DNA of 48,026 bases from a virus: positions 1-48,026 of IMG/VR virus record IMGVR_UViG_3300030329_003604, one strand, 5' to 3'. The notes below the pieces were generated by a model. It saw only the letters and a program-made list of their open reading frames with translations. It did no database searches and was not told the origin of the DNA. Shown in pieces: positions 8,162 through 14,978 of this stretch. Position numbers and translations under genes: made by a program. Position 1 is the stretch's first letter, and every line of letters begins with the position of its first letter.

Positions 8162-8169
8162 TTAACACA

Positions 8170-8730
8170 ATGAGTTTACCAACTGTAACAGCACGAATCT
8201 ACGTTGCCTGCCTTGCCGCCTACAACAACGGTATTCTTCACGGCAAATGGATAGACGCATCTAGCGACGAATCCGAGATGCAAGAGGCCGTTAACGCCAT
8301 GCTTGCCGAGTCACCAATCGAGGACGCAGAAGAGTGGGCAATCCACGACTGCGAAGGCTTCGCACACTTGGACGAGTACGAGGACTTCGACGTGATAGCC
8401 GAAAGAGTCGGACACTGGGAAACCTACGGACAGGACGAGGTCGAAGCATACGAAGGCTACTTCGGCGAATTCGACGCCGAGGACTTCCAAGACCGCTACG
8501 CCGGAGGTTGCCGAGATTACCACGGAGACCGCCGCCGTTTCGCCTGCGAACAGTTCGAAGAACTGATGTTATGCGATTACACGGAAGAGCAACGAGACAC
8601 GTTCTGGAGTCACGCAGATGAAGACTCAATTCTTCGGTGGTTCGAAGACTGGAACGTCTTCGTTGAAGACAAGACGCCAACGCCTAGCAATCAGGCTTCA
8701 TGGTGCTACGTCTTCCGAATTGACCTCTAA
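8170..8730 (+). CDS. ardA: ArdA-like anti-restriction DNA-mimic protein
   Basis: 186 residues. The start, after MSLPTVT, has the ArdA signature ARIYVACLAAYNNGILHGKW (8-27). The rest is extremely acidic (many Asp/Glu in residues 35-120), as expected of a protein that mimics bent B-DNA and blocks type I restriction-modification enzymes. Length is typical for the family. First gene of the early plus-strand operon, directly under the strong promoter, so it would be made soon after DNA entry, when protection is needed. ATG 8170 has GAAAGG eight bases upstream. Confidence 0.93.
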   Translation: MSLPTVTARIYVACLAAYNNGILHGKWIDASSDESEMQEAVNAMLAESPIEDAEEWAIHDCEGFAHLDEYEDFDVIAERVGHWETYGQDEVEAYEGYFGEFDAEDFQDRYAGGCRDYHGDRRRFACEQFEELMLCDYTEEQRDTFWSHADEDSILRWFEDWNVFVEDKTPTPSNQASWCYVFRIDL

Positions 8731-8817
8731 GCCGCAAGGCTTCTCCACCGTTTGGAATTAATGCCGGTTCGGTTCCGGCACGGTGGCCTCTTTACTCACT
8801 AATCACATTTTGAAAGG
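8729..8817 (+). ncRNA. Intercistronic folded RNA element plus conserved leader, copy 1
   Basis: Right at the ardA stop codon: AAGCC-GCAA-GGCTT (8729-8742, GNRA-type tetraloop). Then an outer stem CCACCGT (8745-8751) with ACGGTGG (8780-8786) around a hairpin TGCCGG-TTCGGTT-CCGGCA (8762-8780), which competes for its last base. Then TTTACTCACTAATCAC and TTTTGAAAGG (8791-8817). There is no U-tract, so it is not a simple terminator. The same architecture with different stem sequences occurs at 9713-9817. Confidence 0.55.
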
Positions 8818-8825
8818 TAGAAACG

Positions 8826-9161
8826 ATGATTAAAGAATTTGAACCATTCAAGCGCAAGGTAGCCCACAACCGTGGTAACTGTCGCATTTGGATTGAAGGT
8901 AAGAAACTAATTGAGGCCAACATTAACAACGGTGACCGGTTTGACTGCAGGATATTCCCGACACATGTTTTGTTGGATTTTCATCCCAATGGTGAACGGA
9001 AGGTATCCGGCAAACCGGAACGGCCCATTATCGACATCAATACGGCCCGTCTCAATCCGCTATTTGATTCGGTATCTCATTACATGGTTAGCCATGCCGG
9101 TTATGTCGATTCGCTTAACCTCCCTCACGTTGTAATCAAACCACACGATGAAGGGAGCTAA
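8826..9161 (+). CDS. Small unknown, weakly AbrB/SymE-like
   Basis: 111 residues; ATG 8826 eight bases after GAAAGG. The stretch NCRIWIEGKKLIEANINNGDRF (18-39) followed by short strands and KVSGKPERPIIDI recalls SymE/AbrB-type swapped-hairpin proteins that sit beside cytosine methyltransferases on mobile elements. The resemblance is weak and from memory. Neighbours are anti-restriction and small accessory genes. Confidence 0.55.
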   Translation: MIKEFEPFKRKVAHNRGNCRIWIEGKKLIEANINNGDRFDCRIFPTHVLLDFHPNGERKVSGKPERPIIDINTARLNPLFDSVSHYMVSHAGYVDSLNLPHVVIKPHDEGS

Positions 9162-9163
9162 AC

Positions 9164-9328
9164 ATGTCTGAATTGAACCGACAAATCAAATTCTACGAGA
9201 CACACGACGAGGTTCTATGGCGGTTACACGAACGGTCACGAACAACGTTGACGTATGAGACTTGGTGGCAATGGCGTAACCGTCTTTGCGAGTTACGACA
9301 GGAATTGAGGGAGGTGTCTGATGATTGA
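9164..9328 (+). CDS. 54-residue helical protein, unknown
   Basis: ATG 9164 preceded by AAGGGAG; stop TGA 9326-9328 overlaps the next gene by eight bases. All-helical, Trp/Arg/Glu-rich (YETWWQWRNRLCELRQELRE). No family recognised. Strong Shine-Dalgarno and the overlap support it as a real gene. Confidence 0.6.
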   Translation: MSELNRQIKFYETHDEVLWRLHERSRTTLTYETWWQWRNRLCELRQELREVSDD

Positions 9329-9710
9329 CACACAAACGAGATGCGACGAGTTTGGCCTCACTATGCCGGAAGATTGTGACTATCTAGCGGATGCACTGCT
9401 GGCCCTAGGCTTCACTGATTGGACGTATCCCAACGATGAACAACCGTCTATGGGAATTCAGCTAGTGCCGTCGACAAGTACTCAAGATTGGTACGCGCAA
9501 GTGTTCTACGGCACTAGCAAGCCGGATGGATTCGCAAGTTACACCGTGCTAGTCAGTGCCGGTGGCATTTGGGGAATCGATGACTATTGCGAGTCGGAAG
9601 ACTGCGAGCATTGGACTGAGGCCCTTCGAATGTTAGTCGAGGCCCTGAAACTGTCGAGCGATATTCTGGCCCGCATTGACTACCTAAACGAGATCCGGAG
9701 GCGGATTTGA
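9321..9710 (+). CDS. Unknown 129-residue accessory protein
   Basis: ATG 9321, GAGGGAGG upstream inside the preceding gene. Acidic alpha/beta protein (WYAQVFYGTSKPDGFASYTV, then an acidic Cys-containing loop and a C-terminal helix). Not recognised. Part of the ardA operon of small early genes. Confidence 0.65.
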   Translation: MIDTQTRCDEFGLTMPEDCDYLADALLALGFTDWTYPNDEQPSMGIQLVPSTSTQDWYAQVFYGTSKPDGFASYTVLVSAGGIWGIDDYCESEDCEHWTEALRMLVEALKLSSDILARIDYLNEIRRRI

Positions 9711-9712
9711 TT

Positions 9713-9817
9713 TCCAGGCAGCCTGGATTTAACACCAGAGGGTTTCTGCGGCACTAGCCGTGGGGCGGTTCGACTCTGCTCCGGTGTTCTGTTTACTCAC
9801 TAATCACTTTTGAAAGG
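9713..9817 (+). ncRNA. Intercistronic folded RNA element plus conserved leader, copy 2
   Basis: CCAGG-CAG-CCTGG hairpin (9714-9726). Then outer stem AACACC (9731-9736) with GGTGTT (9783-9788) enclosing CGGC-ACTA-GCCG (9749-9760) and GGGGCGG-TTCGACT-CTGCTCC (9762-9782). Then TTTACTCACTAATCAC and TTTTGAAAGG (9792-9817). The last hairpin has the loop of a tRNA T-arm, next to an acceptor-like closing stem, but there is no room for D and anticodon arms. Matches copy 1 in architecture rather than in sequence. Confidence 0.5.
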
Positions 9818-9824
9818 CAATGAC

Positions 9825-10049
9825 ATGAAACCGGTAATAGAAACTCAGTCACTGGCTGAACTGTTTTGCGCAGTCGAGGACGTGACCAACCAGCTAGACG
9901 CTGACCAACTTTACGAGGTGTTAGTCGCTGCGAATTCGTTTGATCAAATGAAGGAAATCTGCGACATGCCAGAGGCGAAACCAGAACACATGTATGCAAT
10001 CAACCAGATGCTATGGTCAGCATACGAGCTTAAGATAGGGAGGGTGTAA
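9825..10049 (+). CDS. Unknown 74-residue acidic helical protein
   Basis: I start at ATG 9825 because the GAAAGG ribosome site ends eight bases upstream; an in-frame TTG at 9810 lies inside that site. Helical and acidic throughout (SLAELFCAVEDVTNQLDADQ, EHMYAINQMLWSAYELK). Stop TAA overlaps the start of the recombinase (TAATG), so the two are coupled. No family recognised. Confidence 0.6.
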   Translation: MKPVIETQSLAELFCAVEDVTNQLDADQLYEVLVAANSFDQMKEICDMPEAKPEHMYAINQMLWSAYELKIGRV

Positions 10050-10723
10050 TGAAACTAATCGCCTATGCACGTGTTAGCACTGGTGATCAGCAGACAATCG
10101 AGGCTCAGGGCGATAAAGCCCGAGCCTTTTGTCAGTTGCATGACCACGAACTAACACACATCTACACTGATGAGGGCGTGTCCGGTCAAACCATCGACAG
10201 GGACGGCCTGAGAGATTGCCTAAACGCTTTGAAGAAGGCCGATGGGATAGTCATCACAAAACTCGATAGGCTCTCTCGTAGTCTCAGGGATTGGTGCTGG
10301 TTGATGGATTACATTCACGGCCAGAAGAAGGTGTTGGTCAGTGTCACCGATGGCATCGACACATCAACTGCGGCAGGTGAGATGATGGCCAATATGCTGG
10401 CTACGTTTGCCCAGTTCGAATTGCGGTCAATCAAAGAACGAACGCTAACTAGTATGAACTACCTACGCAAACAGAATCGTAGGATCAGCAGACACGCTCC
10501 CTACGGCTATGAATTCGATCCAAATGACTCACAACACCTCATTCCCCATAGCCAGGAAGCCTGGATATTGGGTAAAATCCGTGGATTACACAGTCAAGGC
10601 TGTGGTTTTGCGGAGATTGCCAACCGACTGAATTCGGAAGGCCGTTTGAATCGTTCGGGGAAACCTTGGAACCGATCAGCAATCTATAAAATCGTGAAAC
10701 GACAGGAGAAGATTCGTGGATAA
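10049..10723 (+). CDS. Small serine recombinase (resolvase/invertase type)
   Basis: 224 residues. N-terminal catalytic domain with YARVSTGDQ (nucleophile Ser10), YTDEGVSG (40-46) and the ITKLDRLSRS block (69-78: K71, D73, R75, R77). Then a long E-helix (AAGEMMANMLATFAQFELR, 108-126) and a short C-terminal helix-turn-helix (AEIANRLNSEG...WNRSAIYKIVKRQ). Length fits DNA invertases and resolvases, not large serine integrases. A separate tyrosine integrase is present at 21664, so this enzyme may resolve multimers, invert a segment, or be a passenger. I saw no obvious crossover repeats nearby. Confidence 0.9.
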   Translation: MKLIAYARVSTGDQQTIEAQGDKARAFCQLHDHELTHIYTDEGVSGQTIDRDGLRDCLNALKKADGIVITKLDRLSRSLRDWCWLMDYIHGQKKVLVSVTDGIDTSTAAGEMMANMLATFAQFELRSIKERTLTSMNYLRKQNRRISRHAPYGYEFDPNDSQHLIPHSQEAWILGKIRGLHSQGCGFAEIANRLNSEGRLNRSGKPWNRSAIYKIVKRQEKIRG

Positions 10724-10976
10724 CAGACTAAAAGATGTTGGGTTGGGAGTCCAGCGACTGATGAAGATAGTGAGTAAAAGAGAGCTACTCGACTACATCG
10801 AGTCGCATCGTAAGGTGCGTGGTCTGAGTCTCAATCAGGTCACGCAAGGGGCTGACATTGATAAGTCCCAGTGGTCACGATTCCTCAGCGGTAAACGTGA
10901 GCCAACATATGACCACCTGTTCGCTATGGCCAAGGCCGTTGGATTACGCATCAACCTTTCGGCCAGACCTAACTGA
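10716..10976 (+). CDS. XRE-family helix-turn-helix regulator
   Basis: 86 residues from GTG 10716, overlapping the recombinase stop by eight bases; ATG 10761 is an alternative. HTH_3-type domain: SLNQVTQGADIDKSQWSRFL (39-58) then SGKREPTYDHLFAMAKAVGL. Its 3' end overlaps the 3' end of the convergent methyltransferase-like gene by 33 bases. As the last gene of the early operon it could repress the ardA promoter or the divergent operons; the target is not shown. Confidence 0.75.
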   Translation: MDNRLKDVGLGVQRLMKIVSKRELLDYIESHRKVRGLSLNQVTQGADIDKSQWSRFLSGKREPTYDHLFAMAKAVGLRINLSARPN

Positions 10977-11573
10977 ATCGACGTTAGCCTCGAACACAGC
11001 ACGGGCAAAACCCATTGGGGTTTCGGCCCTTTTATTTGCACGTTCAGGCCCAGGCGATAGCTTCCAAGTCTTTTCCTCGACCCCATCTGGCTTCTCGGTG
11101 AACTCGAACTCAGGCATGATGAATCCGTTGCCAGACCATATCCATGTCTGCTTTTGATTCAGGTCACCGTAGTTCCAGTGAGTGAACTTATGGTCAGGCT
11201 TACGCCAACACGTACTCAGCCGGCTCATGGGGTTCTCTAGCATCCACGGCACGCCATACCATTCGCAGATACGGCGACAACCTTCCACTACCTGCAACGC
11301 ATCAACCAGTGCGGTGATGCCTTTCTTGCCCCAGTCCTGAGCCCCTGATAGCGACAGGTGAGTGCAGGGTGGGAAGGCAAAGATGATAGCGGGTTCGGGT
11401 AAGTGATCAGGTGTGATGGCTCGGACATCTGCCCATTGGTATGTGATACCGTTTTTGGTTTCATCCCGTCTGATCTTGTGCTGCGTGTCGATACACAGAC
11501 AATCAAACCCTGCTTCAGCCCATGGCTTGACCATGTTGCCCGTTTTGTCGCACAGGCTTATGACCGTTGGCAT
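10944..11573 (-). CDS. C5 cytosine DNA methyltransferase-like protein
   Basis: 209 residues from ATG 11573, which has AAGGAG seven bases upstream; an upstream ATG at 11591 lacks a site. Seen: SAM-binding start (VISLCDKTGNMVKPWAEAGF), FPPCTHLSLSG (67-77, Pro-Pro-Cys as in the catalytic loop) and an ENP motif (113-115). This compact form, common in phages, lacks the full target-recognition half of classic enzymes, so activity and target are uncertain. It may modify phage DNA against restriction, complementing ArdA. Last gene of the replication operon. Confidence 0.75.
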   Translation of the reverse strand: MPTVISLCDKTGNMVKPWAEAGFDCLCIDTQHKIRRDETKNGITYQWADVRAITPDHLPEPAIIFAFPPCTHLSLSGAQDWGKKGITALVDALQVVEGCRRICEWYGVPWMLENPMSRLSTCWRKPDHKFTHWNYGDLNQKQTWIWSGNGFIMPEFEFTEKPDGVEEKTWKLSPGPERANKRAETPMGFARAVFEANVDSVRSGRKVDA

Positions 11574-11793
11574 AGATTCGCTCCTTCGCAAAATGAATCA
11601 ATCGTTTCAGATAGAACTCTGCCTTTTCGAGGTCCTCTAGTTGCCGCGCGAGGTCAACGTGTTTGTGCCGATGGCGATAGACATACTTCAACACTTGGCC
11701 CTGATGGAAATCAAGGTTCAGCCCTTCGATGGCTTCAATGCATTCCATCGATGACTTGAGGTAGTGCTGAGGTTTGTTTACGTTATCGGACAT
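11515..11793 (-). CDS. DUF3310 phage protein
   Basis: 92 residues from ATG 11793 (MSDNVNKPQHY). The pattern NKPQHYLKSSMECIEAIEGL, then LKYVYRHRHKHVDLARQLEDL and KAEFYLKRLI is the DUF3310 (SaV-like) family, a short phage protein of nucleotide or replication modules with unknown biochemical role. Overlaps the upstream gene by 11 bases and the methyltransferase-like gene by 59. I trimmed a longer 137-residue frame because its first 45 residues are Ser/Thr-rich shadow coding of the neighbour. Confidence 0.8.
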   Translation of the reverse strand: MSDNVNKPQHYLKSSMECIEAIEGLNLDFHQGQVLKYVYRHRHKHVDLARQLEDLEKAEFYLKRLIHFAKERIYANGHKPVRQNGQHGQAMG

Positions 11794-11980
11794 TCTGGTA
11801 TTCCAGGTATTTGCTGAAGTGGTGGTGAATGCGTTTCGCCTGTTCGAGGTTGATGTGCAATACAACACTCGGGCCATCTTCGGCACGTCCAAAGATTGCG
11901 AATCGTTCATTGTCTGGGGCGTAAGCACACGTTAGTTCATCGCCTGCGAGGCTTACGACAGTGGGGCCGTCAGTTATCAT
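11783..11980 (-). CDS. Unknown 65-residue protein
   Basis: ATG 11980 with GGAGGGAC upstream; its ATGA start overlaps the stop of the nuclease gene. Short beta strands followed by a helix (NLEQAKRIHHHFSKYLEYQ). No family recognised. Coupling to both neighbours supports it as real. Confidence 0.6.
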   Translation of the reverse strand: MITDGPTVVSLAGDELTCAYAPDNERFAIFGRAEDGPSVVLHINLEQAKRIHHHFSKYLEYQNVR

Positions 11981-12318
11981 AGTGTCCCTCCATAAGAGTT
12001 AAATGCTTCGATCATGGCTGGTAGGTCGTCGAGTTTGACGGCCAGCAACCACGGTTTATTGTTCTGTCTGGTGAGTACCACGGGGATTTCGGTGTAGCGT
12101 TTGTCGCTCTCAGCCTGATCCATCCACTTGTACATCTGCATGCGTTCCTGTCGCTTGACTTCGAAGTGCAGGCCATCGATATCACACTTGATATCAGCGT
12201 CTCCATCAGCACCGCAGTACTGCTGAGCTCGTCTGGCCTCACAGTCAAACAGGCGATTCAGTTCAGCCGCAGCTTCACGCTCACCACGCTTTCCTTTGTC
12301 TCTTGATGCCTTACCCAT
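11977..12318 (-). CDS. PD-(D/E)XK nuclease, Holliday-junction-resolvase-like
   Basis: 113 residues, ATG 12318. Basic start with KRGEREAAAELNRLF (10-24), then DADIKCDIDGLHFEVKRQER (40-59), giving the Asp42 ... E53-x-K55 catalytic core of small resolvase or VRR-type endonucleases. It would cut branched DNA made by the phage recombination and replication set encoded upstream. Start overlaps the end of the frameshifted form of the upstream gene. Confidence 0.75.
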   Translation of the reverse strand: MGKASRDKGKRGEREAAAELNRLFDCEARRAQQYCGADGDADIKCDIDGLHFEVKRQERMQMYKWMDQAESDKRYTEIPVVLTRQNNKPWLLAVKLDDLPAMIEAFNSYGGTL

Positions 12319-12321
12319 TCT

Positions 12322-12708
12322 TTACTCCAAAATTCCAGATATTAGTGATGAGCTGGACGAAGGTATCGAGGTGACTCTCGCTTTTGCCCAACGGACTGAC
12401 TCGCTTGATACAGTCGGAGTCGTTTTTTTTTGGACGGCACGACTTAGCCGTTGTTCTTCCGTCCAGTTGTCCTGAATCTGTTGGGTTACACGCTTGATAC
12501 GGGCATCCATAACTTCCTGGGCACGAGGATCATTGGGAAAACACATTGCCCAGATTTCTTCCTCAGTCGTGTCATCTGGCGGTAGCTCTTTTTGCTGCCC
12601 AATGAACTCACGCTTTTCGACATACTTGGCAAAACACTGATTGCACAACTTGTCATGCTTGGAAACGTAGTGGTATGCACGATTGCACCAGGTACATTTA
12701 GTTGACAT
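12322..12708 (-). CDS. Small zinc-finger protein with probable frameshift at an A9 run
   Basis: Zero-frame product of 128 residues. Zinc knuckle CTWC (5-8) and CNQC (22-25), then an acidic helical region (TTEEEIWAMCFPNDPRAQEV) to RAVQKK at 95. Beyond it the zero frame turns into a Ser/Thr run ending SSSSSLISGILE, which looks like out-of-frame reading. On the coding strand an A9 tract (12423-12431) precedes it. A -1 shift gives NDSDCIKRVSPLGKSESHLD... through an amphipathic helix and ends at 12311, for 132 residues. Programmed slippage, or a homopolymer length error, are both possible. Role unknown. Confidence 0.65.
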   Translation of the reverse strand: MSTKCTWCNRAYHYVSKHDKLCNQCFAKYVEKREFIGQQKELPPDDTTEEEIWAMCFPNDPRAQEVMDARIKRVTQQIQDNWTEEQRLSRAVQKKTTPTVSSESVRWAKARVTSIPSSSSSLISGILE

Positions 12709-12710
12709 TT

Positions 12711-14453
12711 CTACTCCTTTGAACTGAATAACTGCCGTGCGCCATCGAACTCGATTCGCACCTTGGTTTGATTGACTGGCCCGTTTCTGCGTTTCAGCAG
12801 GAACACGTCATAAGCTGAACGGTCTGCATCTGGGTCACTGGATTTCGCCCACCAGTAACCTGTGGCCACACCACATGCATCACGTTCGATGCCACCGGAG
12901 TTAGCCAGATCGCTCATGCTCATCTCCAGCTTTTCCCGTTTGTCTACGTCACGAACTAACTGGCTGAGGGCCAGCATCGCTACGCCATAGTCACGACATA
13001 ATGCCTTGAGACGTTTGGATGTGTTGGTTGTCTGCTCATACAGGTTGCCGCCAGAGCCGGTGAGCAGTTGGATGTAATCAACACATACCAACTTGATTCC
13101 ATGTCTTTTAATGGCCGAGATAGTTGCTTCTTCGCATTCTTCAATCGAGCCGACGATGCGGAACTGTGTTGGTATCACATTCTCTGCGTTGTAGTACGCC
13201 TCCAGTTTGCGACGAACCGCATCTTTATCCTCGATCCACTCGGACTCAGAACCACCGGCAATGGTTTGCACATTGCGGCGACCAATCTCGTACTCGCCCA
13301 TCTCTGCGGATAAGAAGAGCGTGGGAATTCCTTGCTTCGAATTGTGGTACAGTAGCTGCAAACCGAGGGCTGTCTTTCCCATTCCAGGCCTCGCTCCATA
13401 TACCCACATTTCGCCGCCAGCAATCCGCATTCCAGCTAAGTCGAGACTGGCTACGCCTGTTGAGAAGTAGCTTTGAGTGCCGAGCTTATCGAGGTAAAAG
13501 TTTGAACAGTCGTGGATTGTTGAGGTCGCATGGTGAGAAACAGGTTTCTCCTGAGCAAACTCATATGCCTTTCGGACGGTTGCTAAAACCCAATCGTCAC
13601 GACTGCCCTTTTCGTAGTTGTTTTCGTAGCACCACACACGGATCATTTGCTCAATGTCGAATGTGGTGAAGTGTCGTTTGACTGCCAGCACTGCCATGGA
13701 CTGGACCAATGAGGACATACTGCGGTCCTCAAGTCCTTCCTTTGATCCATGCCATCGTTGAGCTAATCGGTCATGAGGGTTGAGCCGGACAAACGTTGCA
13801 ATGGCTGAAGGTAAGTCACCGTCAACCTGAACCGGTGTTGCTGGCTCAAGTCGAGTGTGCAGCCTCGATGCGTAATCCTGCATTTCGTCAGGGTCAATGG
13901 TTTGGATTGACTCCACATCCATCTCAAGCCAGTTTGATTCCACGTCAACGAAATGGCTTTTGTTCCAGAACGGATAGCGGATTAAGTTTCCGTAGCCTTT
14001 ACCACGTAAGCGTTCCTGCTTTGGGAATATCTCGGTGAGTGACATATCGAGTTGGCTTGCGACCAATCGAAAGAATGCCCGTGGCTTGTATGCCTCAACC
14101 GGTTGGTTGAAGAATATCCAGATGTGAGCACCACTGTTTGCCGAGTGTTCGACGTAGACTGGAAAGTTCTGCTCGACCAAGTAGTAGTAAAGCTTCTCGA
14201 CTTCCTTACGCCATTCAGGGTTCGGATCGTTTTCGTGGTTGTCGATGTCAACACATGCCAACATCACAGTGTTGTCAGCCAGCATCGGGTAAAACCCGTA
14301 GCAAACCTTTCCACCACGATGGAGGTCGTCGAATATAAGTTCGGTAGGTGGCTTCTCAGTAAACGGCTTGAAGTTACTGCCTGGAAACTGTTTAGCTACC
14401 ACATCATCTCTGCCGACGAAGTGCTCTAAGATCAGTCCTGTGCTGGTTCCCAT
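12711..14453 (-). CDS. AEP-type primase fused to DnaB-like helicase
   Basis: 580 residues, ATG 14453. N-terminal part (about 30-190) looks like an archaeo-eukaryotic primase: MLACVDIDNH with D69/D71, NSGAHIWIFF with H110, and a basic block KQERLRGKGYGNLIRYP (145-161). A helical linker follows (215-325). The C-terminal part is a RecA-fold replicative helicase: Walker A GARPGMGKT (353-361), Walker B LVCVDY (455-460), a sensor-like ALSQLVRDVDKR and an arginine-rich FLLKRRNGPV. One protein would unwind and prime, replacing the TOPRIM primase-helicase of T7-like phages. It lies in the replication operon after a probable helicase loader. Confidence 0.85.
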   Translation of the reverse strand: MGTSTGLILEHFVGRDDVVAKQFPGSNFKPFTEKPPTELIFDDLHRGGKVCYGFYPMLADNTVMLACVDIDNHENDPNPEWRKEVEKLYYYLVEQNFPVYVEHSANSGAHIWIFFNQPVEAYKPRAFFRLVASQLDMSLTEIFPKQERLRGKGYGNLIRYPFWNKSHFVDVESNWLEMDVESIQTIDPDEMQDYASRLHTRLEPATPVQVDGDLPSAIATFVRLNPHDRLAQRWHGSKEGLEDRSMSSLVQSMAVLAVKRHFTTFDIEQMIRVWCYENNYEKGSRDDWVLATVRKAYEFAQEKPVSHHATSTIHDCSNFYLDKLGTQSYFSTGVASLDLAGMRIAGGEMWVYGARPGMGKTALGLQLLYHNSKQGIPTLFLSAEMGEYEIGRRNVQTIAGGSESEWIEDKDAVRRKLEAYYNAENVIPTQFRIVGSIEECEEATISAIKRHGIKLVCVDYIQLLTGSGGNLYEQTTNTSKRLKALCRDYGVAMLALSQLVRDVDKREKLEMSMSDLANSGGIERDACGVATGYWWAKSSDPDADRSAYDVFLLKRRNGPVNQTKVRIEFDGARQLFSSKE

Positions 14454-14884
14454 CTTGGCCCTCTCTGCTGCACGTTTTCATTGAATCCACCCCATGACTC
14501 TGGGTAGAGGTAGCTTTCCTGATTGAGCCACGTCGACGCATGCTGGCGGTAGTCGCCTTCAGATGACACACGGTTAGGTGACCATGCGGCGTTGTATTGT
14601 ATTGCCCTGCAAACCAAGTACTCATGCGGGTTGTCACTGCCGCCAATCAAATGCTCTTTGGTTTGTTCGAGTGCTTCGACTGCACGGTGATAGGCCTGAG
14701 CGGCACTGCGTTTGTTGTTCTTCTTTGGGTACACATCCCAGAAGTAGCCGAACTCTTCGGTGTACAACTCACGAGCCTGCTTGCGAGACTTCTGTTTGCG
14801 GGCATTCTTAGTTGCCTGCTGTTGTTCGAGGAGCAGGATGATTCGCTCCATCAACTCGATCATTCGATTAAGTTTTGATTCCAT
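14432..14884 (-). CDS. Replication initiation/helicase-loader-like protein
   Basis: 150 residues, ATG 14884 with GAAAGGAC upstream. N-terminal amphipathic helix, basic linker, then FGYFWDVYPKKNNKRSAAQA (46-65) and QHASTWLNQESYLYPESWGG. This F-x-x-FW-x-x-YP-K ... WLN pattern marks the C-terminal domain of many phage replication or helicase-loader proteins. It overlaps the primase-helicase start by 22 bases, which fits helicase loading. No ATPase motif, so any loader would be of the non-ATPase type. Confidence 0.65.
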   Translation of the reverse strand: MESKLNRMIELMERIILLLEQQQATKNARKQKSRKQARELYTEEFGYFWDVYPKKNNKRSAAQAYHRAVEALEQTKEHLIGGSDNPHEYLVCRAIQYNAAWSPNRVSSEGDYRQHASTWLNQESYLYPESWGGFNENVQQRGPRWEPAQD

Positions 14885-14897
14885 TCTTTTGTCCTTT

Positions 14898-14958
14898 CAA
14901 AAAAGAGTGACAGCAGCTCCTTCGGGAGAAAGGTAGAAAACCCTCCAGAGCTGCTGCC
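14898..14958 (-). terminator. Stem-loop with U-tract inside the replication operon (attenuator)
   Basis: In the minus-strand RNA GGCAGCAGCTC (14948-14958) pairs with GAGCTGCTGTC (14909-14919) over 11 positions with one G-U, followed by CTCTTTTTT (U-tract 14899-14904). A nested CTCC-CGAA-GGAG hairpin occupies the 3' side of the stem and loop and competes with it. The Shine-Dalgarno site of the next gene follows at once, so it may attenuate expression of the replication genes relative to the SSB-like gene. Confidence 0.6.
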
Positions 14959-14978
14959 ACGGCGCGGCAGGGATGCGG

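Larger units (their letters stand above)
7688..8169. promoter_or_regulatory. Divergent early/late control region rich in inverted repeats
   Basis: Gene-free stretch between the late operon (minus) and ardA (plus). The left half is crowded with GC-rich inverted repeats. One is a near-perfect 22-base hairpin at 7830-7851 (GCCAC...GTGGC with inner GGTTG/CAACC), another has GATGCGT/ACGCATC arms at 7927-7933 and 7945-7951. Several GGTGGCC/CCACGGCC words also occur. The right half holds the early promoter, two operator-like palindromes and a leader hairpin, listed separately. I found no convincing minus-strand sigma70 promoter; TATAGT on the minus strand near 7770 is a weak -10 candidate. An origin or repressor array is possible. 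Confidence 0.6.

Noticed and set aside
7912-8168. Minus-strand frames of 72-76 residues in the control region
   Set aside because: No Shine-Dalgarno, overlap the promoter and operators, composition not protein-like.
8291-8680. Arg/Leu-rich frames overlapping ardA on both strands
   Set aside because: Shadow coding of the acidic ardA frame; extreme Arg-Leu composition and no ribosome site.
9731-9788. tRNA gene
   Set aside because: Has a T-arm-like hairpin and an acceptor-like stem, but only one short hairpin in between, too short for D and anticodon arms, and a similar fold occurs at 8745-8786; reported as an RNA element instead.
10049-10723. Large serine integrase as the phage integrase
   Set aside because: Too short (224 residues) and lacks the recombinase and zinc-ribbon domains; the tyrosine integrase is next to xis.
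11794-11928. N-terminal extension of the DUF3310 protein
   Set aside because: Ser/Thr-rich, reads over the coupled upstream gene in another frame; family begins at MSDNVNKPQHY.
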